The translations under genes were made by a program, and so were the position numbers. From Buddleja alternifolia (Eukaryota; Streptophyta; Magnoliopsida; Lamiales; Scrophulariaceae), in NCBI GenBank assembly GCA_019426215.1, contig CM033395.1, positions 15,986,569 to 16,050,568 of the forward strand: a stretch of DNA of 64,000 bases. The letters run 5' to 3'. The notes beneath the pieces were generated by a model. That model saw nothing but the letters and a program-made list of their open reading frames with translations. It ran no database searches and was not told where the DNA came from. This document shows positions 22,570 to 32,395 of this stretch, piece by piece. Position 1 is the stretch's first letter. The number at the start of each line of letters is the position of its first letter.

Positions 22570-22993
22570 AAATGTCCAAGGGCAAGGGCAAGGGCAAGGG
22601 CAAGCACGACCTCCTACAATCGACGAGCGACTTAATGATCATATAAGGAATCGGACACGTCGATCAATGAACTCCGTAATATGATGAAGGATATGTTCAT
22701 GGAAATGAAAGATATGAGGACACAAATGGGGCAAATCTCCTCCGCGGTAAATGGTAGAGCCCCGGGAACTCTACCAAGTGACACAGAGAAGAACCCGAAA
22801 GATCAATGCCATGCCATCACTTTGAGAAGTGGGAAGCAGTTGGAAAAAGATTCAACACTGCCGTCCACGCCTAGGCGCGAGGAAGCCCACGTTCAGGCGC
22901 CGTCTGCACCCAGTCAGGACCAACTGCCACTGTCAGCGGCGCCCGAGCGCCGCAATACCCACGCCTAGGCACCGAACCAACCGCGCCCAGGCT
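22570..22993 (+). pseudogene. Athila-1 gag C-terminus, continuation after Athila-2
   Basis: After the repeated ATTCC, the sequence resumes with AAGGGCAAGGGCAAGGGCAAG, a short tandem repeat. Then come MKDMFMEMKDMRTQMGQISS and [20 protein letters not shown], which align with the Athila-2 pol start. The tail (about 22865-22993) again carries the GCGCCTAGGCGCC-type palindromic unit, five copies, translated here in the hinge before protease. The sequence ends at the junction with the Tat antisense gene. Confidence 0.85.
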
Positions 22994-24052
22994 ACTAAAC
23001 CAGCTACTGAAGCTTCATGTACTAAACCAGCTACTGAAGCTCTTGAGGGGAGTAGTAGAGAAGAGCTTCATGTGACTTGGAGGAGAGTCGTAGTAGCAAT
23101 GTGGACCGACACTGGAAGAGACAAAAGAAAGATTCAAATTCACCACGACTTACTGATGCAGATGTTTTGAGCAATCCATCATAATTGGATTTTTCTAAAC
23201 AGGTTTACTCCCCTTTTCTTTTCTCGGCTTATTATTCTTCCATTTTGAAATTTTTCCAGAACTTTCTCTAATGTAGCCTTTTTATTTCAGTTACATAAAG
23301 AAATTTTAGATGTTGATGCCGATGAGGAATCTCAAGATGAATCCAATTCACCGGATGTAGCTCCTGTAGCATGCAAGAAAAGTCAAGAAGAGACATCCAA
23401 ACCCGCTAGTGTTGAACAAAGACCACCTTCTCCTGAGGCTTCAGTATTTGTGGGGATGAAATATGCACTTGAGCAGCAATGCATTCACGTTTAGAGCTTA
23501 TGGAATATTATCAGGGATAAGATCACAAAAGCAAAAGTCGATGACATTTCCTCTTTGAAGGACGAAGTTCAAGTTGTTTATGACTCGATGATGGTCTTCA
23601 AAGACATAGATGTTTCTCACATTGACGAGCTACTGCAATCATTATTTTATAAAGTAGCTGCTTATGATGCTGCGAGATCCTCATCTTCAGAAAGGTTATC
23701 TAAAGAGCTTCTTGATCAACAACTCAGCGATAACAAGGACCGTCTAGGTAAAGCTAAAACTAGAGCAAGTAAGGAGGTTGATCACATCAAATCTACTAAG
23801 GACGAGTTGGCACGCGTTGAGAAAAAGCTTAAAGATCTGAAGGGCCGCAAGAAGAAAATGTCTTCATCCTTAAAGGGTGAAGAAGAACTTCTTAAGAGTG
23901 TCGAGGTTGATATTCACGACATTGAGGATGAGATTTTTATTCTTGAGAAGACTGCCCCCTTGTGTGATGAAGCAGCGAAGATTTTGAGTACTTCGATGAC
24001 ACACCTGACATCTGTCCAAGAGGAATTGAAGAACATAAATATTCTTCCTTGA
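22994..24052 (+). pseudogene. Tat-element antisense gene, 3' exons (coiled-coil protein)
   Basis: On the strand opposite gag-pol. The end of one exon, with VDRHWKRQKKDSNSPRLTDA, is joined in phase 0 to a last exon over an intron at 23203-23290 (88 nt, CAG-GT..TTTCAG). The last exon runs from LHKEILDVDADEE to the stop after NINILP (24052). It is rich in Lys/Glu heptads (DHIKSTKDELARVEKKLKDL), so coiled coil is likely. Two stops occur: TAA just before LDFSKQ, and TAG after QQCIHV. The layout recalls C-terminal parts of plant mobile domain (aminotransferase-like) proteins, which is recognition from memory and unverified. The 5' coding part was lost at the Athila-1 junction. Confidence 0.65.
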
Positions 24053-24606
24053 GTTTTTCCTTTGTTTAGTTTTGTTTAGGAACTTACCCTCTCTTTTTTT
24101 AACTGCCCCCATGTCATGAACATTCACTTTTGAGATTACGTAATAGAAGTATTTTATTTTCTATCTTGCAACATTTTAAGTATATTTAAGTTCATTAACT
24201 TGTGCAGTTTTTTTTTATAACTCCTTTTGAATGAATAACGTCACTCTATCTGGGAAACATGATTGTTTTATTTTTTATGACTGAACTTAGAGGGAATCTA
24301 AGCTGCCTACGTACCCTAATAAAAGGGATCAAGTCATTATGTAGTTCAAAAAATATTTTTTTTAGGGGGGTGCCGTACACAGTTTATACTCATGCAGGCC
24401 AGGAGTATCCAAAGCTTAGCCACCCTGGACGAGGTGAACTATTTCTACATTTTAGCCACATGAAATACCTTTAGTGGGGTAAGCTAGCAATTTAACCACT
24501 TGCATTGCCATTGGTGGGTACCGTACACAGTCTTAACTCATGTGGGCCAGGAGTAACATGTAGTTTAAGCTCGTGCGTCATGGAGCTTTCTCCTTCATGG
24601 ATAATA
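24053..24606. other. Tat spacer between antisense gene and integrase, with direct repeats
   Basis: There is no gene. Two diverged direct copies of CCGTACACAGTxTxACTCATG followed by GGCCAGGAGTA lie at about 24371-24406 and 24519-24554. The two convergent genes end on either side, so this may hold both polyadenylation regions. Confidence 0.5.
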
Positions 24607-25838
24607 TCACTTCAAGAACTTGCCATTTATGGGGCCAATTCGCAGTCCATCTTTATCCACCAACTTGTAAGCTCCATTTGTATACACTTCTTTCACTACA
24701 TGAGGACCATCCCATTTGGACAAGAACTTGGCTCCCATTCGCTGATTGATGATGATGGGTCTTCGAACTGCCAAAACCAAGTCTCCAACTTGAAATGAAC
24801 GTGGGTGGACCTTTTTGTTGAATGCCCTCGTCATTCGAGCTTGGTAACATTTAAGAAGTTGTTGTGCTTCAAGTCTTTTCTCGTCTAGCGCTTTAAGTTC
24901 TTCAAGTCTAAGACGAGCGTTATCTTCAACAGTGAGTCCATCTTGAATCGCAATACGTAATGAAGGTATTTGACTTTCAAGTGGGATAACAACTTCAACT
25001 CCGTATACCAGCGAATATGGAGTAGATTGAGTAGTAGTCCTATGTGTTGTTCGGTATGCCCAAAGAGCTTCAACAACTTTCTCGTGCCAGTCTCTTTTTG
25101 ACTTTGAGACTACCTTCTTCAAAAGATTGCACAAGGTTTTGTTGAATGCCTCCGCCAAACCATTTGCAACTGCGTTGTACATTGAGGAGTTATGTTGCTT
25201 AAACCCGAATTGCACACATAACTTGTCCATCAGCTTGTTGTAGAAAGGCTTTCCATTATCAGTGATAATATACCTTGGCACTCTATATCTGAAGATGAGA
25301 TTCAAGTTGATAAAGTTGACAACAGTTTCCTTCTTCACTTCCTTCAAAGGAACCGCCTCAGCCCATTTAGAAAAGTAATCAGTAGCTGCCAGTATATATG
25401 CATGACCAGCTGAGGACTTAGGAGCTATAGGTCCAACAACATTGAGACCCCATGCATCAAAGGGCCATGAGGCAACTGTGGGGTGTAGAGGCTGAGGAGG
25501 CTGATGTATGAAATTAGCATGTAATTAACAAGCTTTGCATCTCTTCGCATAATACAAGTAGTCTTTCCCAATAGTAGGCCAACAGTATCCCATTCTTTTG
25601 ATTTGGAAATGGATTTTAGGTCCTGACTAGTGATCCCCACACACTCCAAAATGTGCTTCTGCCATAGCTTCAACTGTTTCTTCACCATTTAAACAGCGTT
25701 GATATGTACCTTCAAAGGATTGACGATACAATGTGTCCTTGTATAAGATGAAACGAATTGATCTTTGACGTATTTCTGTCTTATGTCGATGATCAGTGGG
25801 AAGTTTTTCATGTTTCACATAGTCAACCAGTGGTGTTC
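24607..25838 (-). pseudogene. Tat integrase, broken
   Basis: The N-terminal pieces carry YKDTLYRQSFEG and EAMAEAHFGVCGDH, followed by stops. The core follows with WGLNVVGPIAPKSSAG, where the first catalytic Asp codon is AAT (Asn, 25441-25443), then ATDYFSKWAEAV. The open 246-codon piece 24607-25347 has IITDNGKPF (second Asp) and NGLAEAFNKTL (Glu). Next comes KRDWHEKVVEALWAYRTT, and the C-terminal domain has KWDGPHVVKEVYTNGAYKL. Integrase would insert the cDNA. The mutated first Asp, at least two stops and a frameshift near 25430 make it inactive. Confidence 0.9.
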
Positions 25839-25839
25839 T

Positions 25840-26901
25840 CTAATCTAAGTCATCACTAATTGAAACTGAAATGGCGTTTGAATCTTCATGATTAGGCTCA
25901 ACGAGCGAAGGCACAATCCATCTATTGCACACAGGAACACTCGTAGTTTCTCCTTCGAAAAGAGCTAAAGTAGTAGCTAGGTTAGCCAATGCATCAGCCA
26001 TCCTATTATCTTGTCTTGGAATATGACTTAAGATGATTGTTTCGAATTTCTTCAACAAATTTGAAGCATACTGGAAATAAGGCACAAGATCCTCTTTCTT
26101 CACTTCATATTCATTCAAAAGTTGATTTATGACAAGTTTTGAATCACCATATGCTTCAACTTCAAGAATGTCCATTTCTAGTGCCAGTTGAAGTCCTATA
26201 ATCAGAGATTGGTATTCAGCGATGTTGTTGGAGCACAATTCACCTAACACAATTGAGTATGTGAAAACATGCTTTTCTGGCAAAACAAAAACTACTCCTG
26301 CCCCCACTCCGTCTGATCGAGATGCTCCATCAAAGAACATCATCCATGCTAGTAATACTTCAACAAACATGACATCTTCATCAGGAAGGTCATCAAAAAG
26401 CTCCCACTCTGCTGGGATAGGATGGTCAGATAAGAAATTTACACGAGCTTGCCCTTTGACAGCTTTTTGTGGCACATATGTTATCTCATATTGATTAAAT
26501 ATGATGGACCATTTAGCCAACCGTCCAGAAAGTACAGGTTTCAACATGACAAATCTAACTAGATCAGCCCGAGAGATGAGTCGTATGGGACATGCTTCAA
26601 AGTAGTGTTTCAGCTTCTTAATTGCATAAAACAAAGCTAAGCAGATTTTCTCAACGAGAGAGTACTTCAATTCATTCTCAGTCAAGGATCTAATCAAGTA
26701 GTATAGAGCCATTTCCTTGACCCTTTCATTCTCTTGTGCCATTATAGCGCCAATTGATCGTTCTTGCGCTACGATGTATAATACAAGCGGTTTCCCATGT
26801 ACTGGAGCTCCTAGGACAGGTGGATTCATGAGGTGATTCTTTATGCAGTCAAAAGCATTTGCACATCCTTTGTCCCATACAAAACGGGTGTCTTTCTTCA
26901 T
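25840..26901 (-). CDS. Tat dual RNase H (degenerate RNase H plus archaeal-type aRNH)
   Basis: An open piece of 353 codons. The first RNase H (about residues 10-165) keeps its fold words, e.g. LKYSLVEKICLALFYAIKKL and PVLSGRLAKWSI, but lacks the usual catalytic Asp at its start (LYIVAQERSIGAIMAQ). The second domain (about 185-315) shows MMFFDGASRSDGVGAGVVF, NNIAEYQSLIIGL, AYGDSKLVINQL and RQDNRMADALANLA, so all four acidic positions of an archaeal-type RNase H are present. This double arrangement defines Tat-lineage elements. It is part of the pol polyprotein, not a separate gene. Confidence 0.9.
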   Translation of the reverse strand: MKKDTRFVWDKGCANAFDCIKNHLMNPPVLGAPVHGKPLVLYIVAQERSIGAIMAQENERVKEMALYYLIRSLTENELKYSLVEKICLALFYAIKKLKHYFEACPIRLISRADLVRFVMLKPVLSGRLAKWSIIFNQYEITYVPQKAVKGQARVNFLSDHPIPAEWELFDDLPDEDVMFVEVLLAWMMFFDGASRSDGVGAGVVFVLPEKHVFTYSIVLGELCSNNIAEYQSLIIGLQLALEMDILEVEAYGDSKLVINQLLNEYEVKKEDLVPYFQYASNLLKKFETIILSHIPRQDNRMADALANLATTLALFEGETTSVPVCNRWIVPSLVEPNHEDSNAISVSISDDLD

Positions 26902-27950
26902 AAGGTGACTGAACGGTTGGAAGATTTGAAATGAACCTCCTTATGAACGCAAGATTTCCTTGAAGACTCCGCAACTCCTTGAGATTTCTTGGTGCAGGCA
27001 TCTTTTGAATCGCATCTATTTTTGCAAGATCAATTTCAATCCAATGGTGGCGAACTATGAAGCCAAGAAATTTTCCAGATGTGACGCCAAAAGCACACTT
27101 TAGTGGATTCATCTTCAAATCATACTTCCTCAGTAGGTCAATACTACTTGAAGATCTTCTAAGTGATCACTCCTTCTTTTGGTTTTAACAACAAGATCAT
27201 CGACATAACATTCCACTCTTTTATGTAGCATATCATCAAAAATGACTTGCATAGCTCATTGGTAAGTGGCACCAGCGTTCTTTAGCCCAAAAGGCATTAC
27301 TTTGTAGTAGAAGATACCTTTCGGAGTACGAAATGTTGTACACTCTTCGTCTTGTGGTGACATCCTTATTTGATTGTATCCAGATGAGCCATCCATGAAA
27401 GACAAGGCCTTATGTCCAGTAGTTGCATCAACCATAAGCTCAATGATTAGTAGCGGAAAGTCATCTTTTGGACATGCTTTGTTCAAGTCCCGAAAGTCAA
27501 CACAGATGCGTATTTAACCATTTTCTTCTTTACTGGGACGATACTAGAAATCCAAGTTGGATATTTCACTTCTCTGATGAATCCAGTGTTAATGAGCTTG
27601 TTCACTTTAGCTTCAATTCGAGGAACCAGCTTAGTACGAATTACTCATTGTGATTGCTTCACAGGATGTACTCCATGTTTTATGCCAAGTTGATGAATCA
27701 CAACTTTTGGATCTAAGCCTGGCATTTCCTTGTATGACCAAGCAAAAACATCTTTATACTCGATCAAGATCTTGTGGTATTGGTCTTCTTCTTCGACACT
27801 CAGAAGAGCACTAATGAAAATAGGGTGTGGTTCATCTTTCGTACCGAGAATTAGCTCCTTAAGTTCATCAACAGTCACCTGTCCACCATCTTCAAGTTGT
27901 GGAGGGGCTTCTTGGATTTCCTCATCTGAGGCTTCGGGGTCAGAATCTTA
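26849..27950 (-). pseudogene. Tat reverse transcriptase, broken
   Basis: The pieces in order on the minus strand are DVFAWSYKEMPGLDPKV (27878-27645), then NKACPKDDFPL, FMDGSSGYNQIRMSPQDEE and VMPFGLKNAGATYQ (27486-27256). The catalytic YVDDLVVKT is at 27196-27207. The connection follows with NPLKCAFGVTSGKFLGFIV (27118-26849). A stop follows GATYQ, and frame changes occur near 27640, 27500, 27150 and 26900. The fingers and palm motifs are typical Ty3/gypsy. Confidence 0.9.
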
Positions 27951-28403
27951 ATCTACTGCGGCATAATTAGAGTTAATGATGACTTCCACCTTGTTTTCGT
28001 TTGGGTTGTTCTCATTTGAATGACGAGAATTGCTGATGATGCGTTGTTTTACCTTGACAGTCCCATCTATGGTGATAAGTACCAGTGATGACTTAGTTCC
28101 TTGCGGCTGAGATAGAATAAGTGTTTGGTTATTATTTCTCGACTCTGTCATGTCCGTCTCGCCATCACGGTTCCTCTTCTTTAGTTGTTGTGTACTACCA
28201 CCTCCAACTCGATTGAAGATAGAGCTTTGAGGAATACTGCTTGCACCGAGTCTATCGTGAATATTGGGGATTCGGTTACTAGAACCAAGTCTTTCAAAGA
28301 CGGAAGGACGAGCAGTGGGAGTACCAAGCCGATCAAATACAGAAACATGATTATCACTAGGCTTCTTTCCCTTTCCATCACTTTCTACGGATATATGTTG
28401 CAC
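27948..28403 (-). pseudogene. Tat protease-RT linker with repeated FxRLG words
   Basis: An open stretch of about 150 codons with four imperfect repeats: VSVFDRLGTP, PSVFERLGSS, IPNIHDRLGASS and SSIFNRVGGG. It then turns into a basic and Asn-rich tail. Comparable low-complexity RLG repeats occur in this linker of other Tat elements, as I recall. No enzymatic motif is visible. Confidence 0.65.
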
Positions 28404-28545
28404 ATTGATACATTTTTCTTAATTCGTGACACGTATTCTAACTGGTTCGACAAGTATAAATCCCAAACCAGTCTTTGGTTGATCCACGTGATATCCTTGT
28501 TTTCTCAATTTATGTTGTGCTTTGGTGAGACCATGAATCTTTTCT

Positions 28546-29300
28546 CTAGTCATATCCAGACTTTTCGAGGAGCTTGTAAACTTTAGGGCTGAATGTTCCT
28601 TGAAGCTTTTGACATGGAATTCTCATAGGTGAGGATTCATTAGGAGGTGAAGAATTTACCTTTGTAATCGGCATAATCAAGCTTTTTGCCATCACTTGAT
28701 AATCATTTGATCTCGTGACCTTAGATTGTATTTTGCTCGTGTTGCCTGGTTGAACATGTACATCAGCTACAATTTCTTTTCCTTTGGGATTCAACTGAGG
28801 GATATGCTCTACAACCACTGATTTAGCATGAATTTTCTCCACCTGGCTGCTAGTCGGAGCTTTAAGTGGCAATGCTCCCTGCACTAAGTTAGAATCGAGA
28901 TAGAGTTTGGCATCAGTGAAGTACGACTCTGTCTCAGTAAATGGTTTCACATTAGCATCTACTTTTACCACTTCCCCATTCCTTAGGTATTTGAAGCATT
29001 GATGAAGGGTTGATGGTACTACTCCATTCTCGTGGAGCCATGGCCTTCCTAATAACAGACGATAAGATGTCCTCGCATCAATGACATGAAATATGGTGCT
29101 TGCTTTTAGTTCTCCTATCGTCAAGCCTAAACGGATCATACCAATGGCTCGCTGTCCACCTTAGTTGAATCCTTGAATAGTAAGACGACTATGAGACAGA
29201 TCTGCCATTGTTAGTCCCAAAGTTTTCATAGTAAACTTTGGCATTATATTAACAGATGAACCTCCATCAACAAATATGCGATTGACTTTCTACTCTTGCA
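28546..29300 (-). pseudogene. Tat aspartic protease region, broken
   Basis: The active site IFVDGGSSVNIMPK lies at about 29250-29275 (Asp codon 29266-29268). It is followed by KTLGLTMADLSHSRLTIQGF, a stop near 29161, then IRLGLTIGELKASTIFHVID and SYRLLLGRPWLHENG, the second protease strand region. The open piece 28546-29139 continues into a poorly conserved linker. Protease would cut the polyprotein. It is interrupted by stops at about 29290 and 29161. Confidence 0.85.
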
Positions 29301-30039
29301 TAAATTCGGAGACAAACAATGGGCAATTATGTGGCTTTGATCCTAGCACCAAATCCTCATCCGTGAAGGCGATCGTAGTACAACAGGAAGTAGAGTGTTG
29401 GATTTCGTCTCCACCAGTTACAGTGTATATAGTTTCAACCTTTGATTCAAAAAACTTCTTTGGAAAGAAATCATTTAGAGTCACAGGAGTTCGATGGTTA
29501 CTCTTTGATGGCTTCTTAAAGTTCACATGAGGAGTTTTCAAAACTTTCATTGGATTGGGCTTCCTGACCGTTGGTGGGTATGAATTTTTCAAGAACAGTG
29601 GATGTAGTTCATCAATACAATGCCTTTGTCTCTGTCTACGCGTCACAAGGATCCATTCGCCATCTTCTTCAAACTTATCAATAGAATTTTCCTCGTTCAT
29701 GGTTCCTTCATCAGCAAGAAGGACTTTGACCATTGCTGTCTCTAGACTCCCAAATTGAAGTGCTGATGGTGCCTTCGCAGATGATGATAAGGAAAATACC
29801 TTGTGTTGTGAATCACTTGTAACGACATCAATGCTAGCGTGATTTGCATCTGCAACATCTTCACTGTCAAGGATTATTTTTCCATCTCTTGCTAGTGCCA
29901 TAATTTTGTCTTTGACCACAAAGCACTTTTCTATGGGGTGACTCACAACTCGGTGATATTTACAGTACTTGGGGTCATTCACCTTTCCAGCTTCCTCTGG
30001 GCGCTTTGGCTCCGGAAGTTCAATCAACTTTCCAGTCAA
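29290..30039 (-). pseudogene. Tat gag C-terminal part
   Basis: A 249-codon open piece with KYCKYHRVVSHPIEKCFVVKD, the modified zinc-binding block of Tat gags. It continues through a Glu/Asp-rich part to GDEIQHSTSCC and the beginning of protease. The upstream frame is broken between 30039 and 30235. Confidence 0.8.
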
Positions 30040-30234
30040 TAGTTAATCGAAGATGTGAGAAACATCAAAGTCTGGGAAAGGATACTCCTTCTCTTGCATC
30101 TCTTTCAAGGAAAGTCAGCGTCTCTCATATGTAACACGTTGATTTTCAACTTTTTCATTGTGCTTCTTTTCATTTGTAGAAATTTTGATAGGAGTTCCCT
30201 TGACAATCATGGACTCCTTGGTAGAGGATTTAAT

Positions 30235-31366
30235 TTACTTCTCAACTTTCTTGAAGTCTTTCTTTTCCTTTCGTTGATCTTCTAATGGAAAATTTGCTCC
30301 ATGATTGGCAATGCATAGTTCCGTGTCATGAGCACGTGTGGCCAATTCCTCAAAGTTGCGAGGCTTGATCCCTTGGAGTATGTAGAGAAGCCCCCAGTGC
30401 ATTCCTTGGATACACATTTCCACCGCAGATATCTCTGAGAGTTTATCTTTGCAGTTCAGACTTAGCGCACGCCACCCGTTGATGTAGTCAACAACGGGCT
30501 CATCCTTCCATTGCTTAGCATTTGTGAGTTCAATCATGCCCATAATCCGGCGAGTACTATAGAAACGATTCAGGAATTCCTCTCCATTTGGTCCCAACTA
30601 TCTATGGATTCGGGCTCCAAATCGACGTACCAATCAAAGGCATTTCTTTTTAGAGATCGTACATATTGTTTCACGAGTAGATCTCCATCAGTCCCCGCAT
30701 TATTGCATGTCTCCATAAAGTGTGCGACATGTTGTTTCGGGTTTCCTTTACCATCCAATTGTTGCAGTTTCGGTGGTTGGTATCCCATCGGCATCCTTAG
30801 AGCATCAATGCGTTTCGTATACAAATTTGAGTACACCAGCGAATTGTGGGGAGATACACCATATTGAGCCCTAATGGTGTTGGAAATTATATCTTGTAGT
30901 TGTTGAACAGACAATGCTGCAATAGTGGTGTTGGAGTTGTTGAATTTCTCCGCAGATTCATGTTGATGAGGCAGTTCATTAACCAGTGTCTCCTTGGCAT
31001 TTTGACTTGGAGTAGACGCACGATTATGACTAGGTTCTCCTTTATTGGATTTTTCTAGTTTGTTCATCAATTGAGCAATTTGGAGATCTTTGTCTTCCAA
31101 AGCTTTCTGCATATCAGCAATGGCTTGAGCCATTTGGGCCATTTGAGCTGCTTTTTCATCCACCGATGTAGCTCCCGTCATCATTGCAGGGAGTTCAGCA
31201 AATGAAGAAGATTTGGAGTTGATTCCCTTTGGAGATGATGGGTTTGAACCGTCAGAATGATTGTTGTTGCCGATCTTGCCTCCAATAGAAGATTGGTCAA
31301 CGGGATCATCAACATGTTAGCATCATTTATCTTGGTCAAAGCAACTTGATTCTTTCTTGGAGCCAT
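30235..31366 (-). pseudogene. Tat gag N-terminal and core part, broken
   Basis: The likely start is the ATG at 31366 (MAPRKNQVALTKINDANML). The frame changes near 31295, then continues to TGATSVDEKAAQMAQMAQAI, a heptad segment with KALEDKDLQIAQLMNKLEK (coiled coil). The gag core follows: NAFDWYVDLEPESIDSWDQM, a frame change near 30595, then EEFLNRFYSTRRIMGMIELT and PVVDYINGWRALSL. It would form the capsid. Three or more frame lesions prevent expression. Confidence 0.88.
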
Positions 31367-31427
31367 GGAGTTGCAAATGTAGACTTTGAAACTTGATGTT
31401 GGCAAAAGAGATGAGGGGTAGATTCGG

Positions 31428-31447
31428 ACCCACTTGGCGTGCCAGAT
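31428..31447 (-). promoter_or_regulatory. Tat primer-binding site candidate
   Basis: On the minus strand, two bases after the LTR end, reads TGGCACGCCAAGTGGGTCC, which has the TGG start expected to pair with a tRNA CCA end. I cannot assign the tRNA with confidence. Confidence 0.6.
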
Positions 31448-31448
31448 T

Positions 31449-32395
31449 TGTTCACACAAATTTTCGAGTCTCCAATTTCATAAAAGACAAGAAAAGATAA
31501 TATGGACGAATAAATAAATCAATTTAAAGAAAATTATAATTTTAGTGGAATAATTCTCCTATCGAAGACTAATCCCCTGATTCTTCACTCCAAACACGAT
31601 TAAAGGGCTTGAAAGCTTATTCTTGAATCAAACAACGTAAATGATTTGGGAAAATCAAAAGCTTCAATGTCAGCTCATCGCTTTGATCTTCCTTCAACTT
31701 GATTTGGACTTTTATAACGTTTATTCGAGAGTTTAACACCTTAATCTCAAATCAAACAATATAATTTGATGAATTTTGTCAAGAACACTTTGAAGTTTGC
31801 CTTGAACGCCTTCTTGAATTTGAAGAACTTGTAGAGAGAATTTGGGAACTTCTCTTGTCTTCTCTAGCTCTAATTTAATTTTTTTTGTGTCTATTGTGAG
31901 CTCCCAAGGACCCTATTTATAGGTGTAGGATGGAGAAGCCACGAATTCTTTAAACACCTTTGATAATTATCTCTTTAATATTTATTTATTAAGAGATAAA
32001 GATCAATTGCTTTTGAGCCATTTGATTGGCTAATATTTGATGAGGATAAATTTAATAGATATTATCTCTTTAATATCTATATTAATTTAAAGAGATAAAT
32101 ACCAATTAATTTGGAGCCTTTTAATTGGCTAATGTATCCACTTGGCACAGTGTGATTGGTCGTTGACTTTTCAACTGCAAGACATAATTTGATTAGCTAA
32201 AACACCTCAATTTGACACGTGGCACGATTTGATTTGCCAATAAAATAAATATTAAAATATTAATTAAACCAATTATTTAATTTTGGAATTAAATTTGATA
32301 AATCCCAAAATATAAATTAAATTACTTAAATTGATAATTAATATCATATTTTGCACTTGTCACGATTTAATGGACATAAATTTGCTTTGTCTACA
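31449..32395 (-). repeat. Tat 5' LTR (right copy)
   Basis: It matches the left LTR from TGTTCACAC to AATTTGCTTTGTCT, then ends CTACA beside the duplicated ATTAC. Compared with the left copy it seems to lack about 280 bases next to its outer end. It contains repeated GAGATAAA/TTTATCTC stretches and is AT-rich. Confidence 0.85.

Larger units (their letters stand above)
10322..22993 (+). mobile_element. Athila-1: Ty3/gypsy Athila element, 5' part only, split by Athila-2
   Basis: It has a 5' LTR (10322-11715), the Asp-tRNA-type primer-binding site, and gag (11882-12883). After Athila-2 it has the gag C-terminus (22570-22993). It then stops: at about 22993 the sequence changes to the Tat antisense gene, so protease, RT, integrase and the 3' LTR are missing. 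The loss of the right end together with part of the antisense gene suggests one deletion across the Athila-1/Tat boundary. Confidence 0.85.
8339..32395 (-). mobile_element. Ty3/gypsy Tat-lineage retrotransposon, minus strand, carrying nested Athila insertions
   Basis: The ends are TGTTCACAC at the left and CTACA at the right, flanked by the 5-bp duplication ATTAC (8334-8338 and 32396-32400). Two related LTRs bound it. On the minus strand, from right to left: primer-binding site, gag, protease, a linker with repeated FxRLG words, RT, degenerate RNase H, second (archaeal-type) RNase H and integrase. On the opposite strand lies an extra gene. The duplicate RNase H is the accepted hallmark of the Tat lineage (Ogre/Retand/Grande group). 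Numerous stops and frameshifts show long decay. Athila-1 (10322-22993) and a MITE (9663-9816) lie inside it. Confidence 0.92.

Noticed and set aside
23555..24052. Coiled-coil ORF as an independent host gene captured by chance
   Set aside because: It sits between the Tat integrase and 3' LTR in the position and orientation known for extra ORFs of this lineage, so element origin is more likely.
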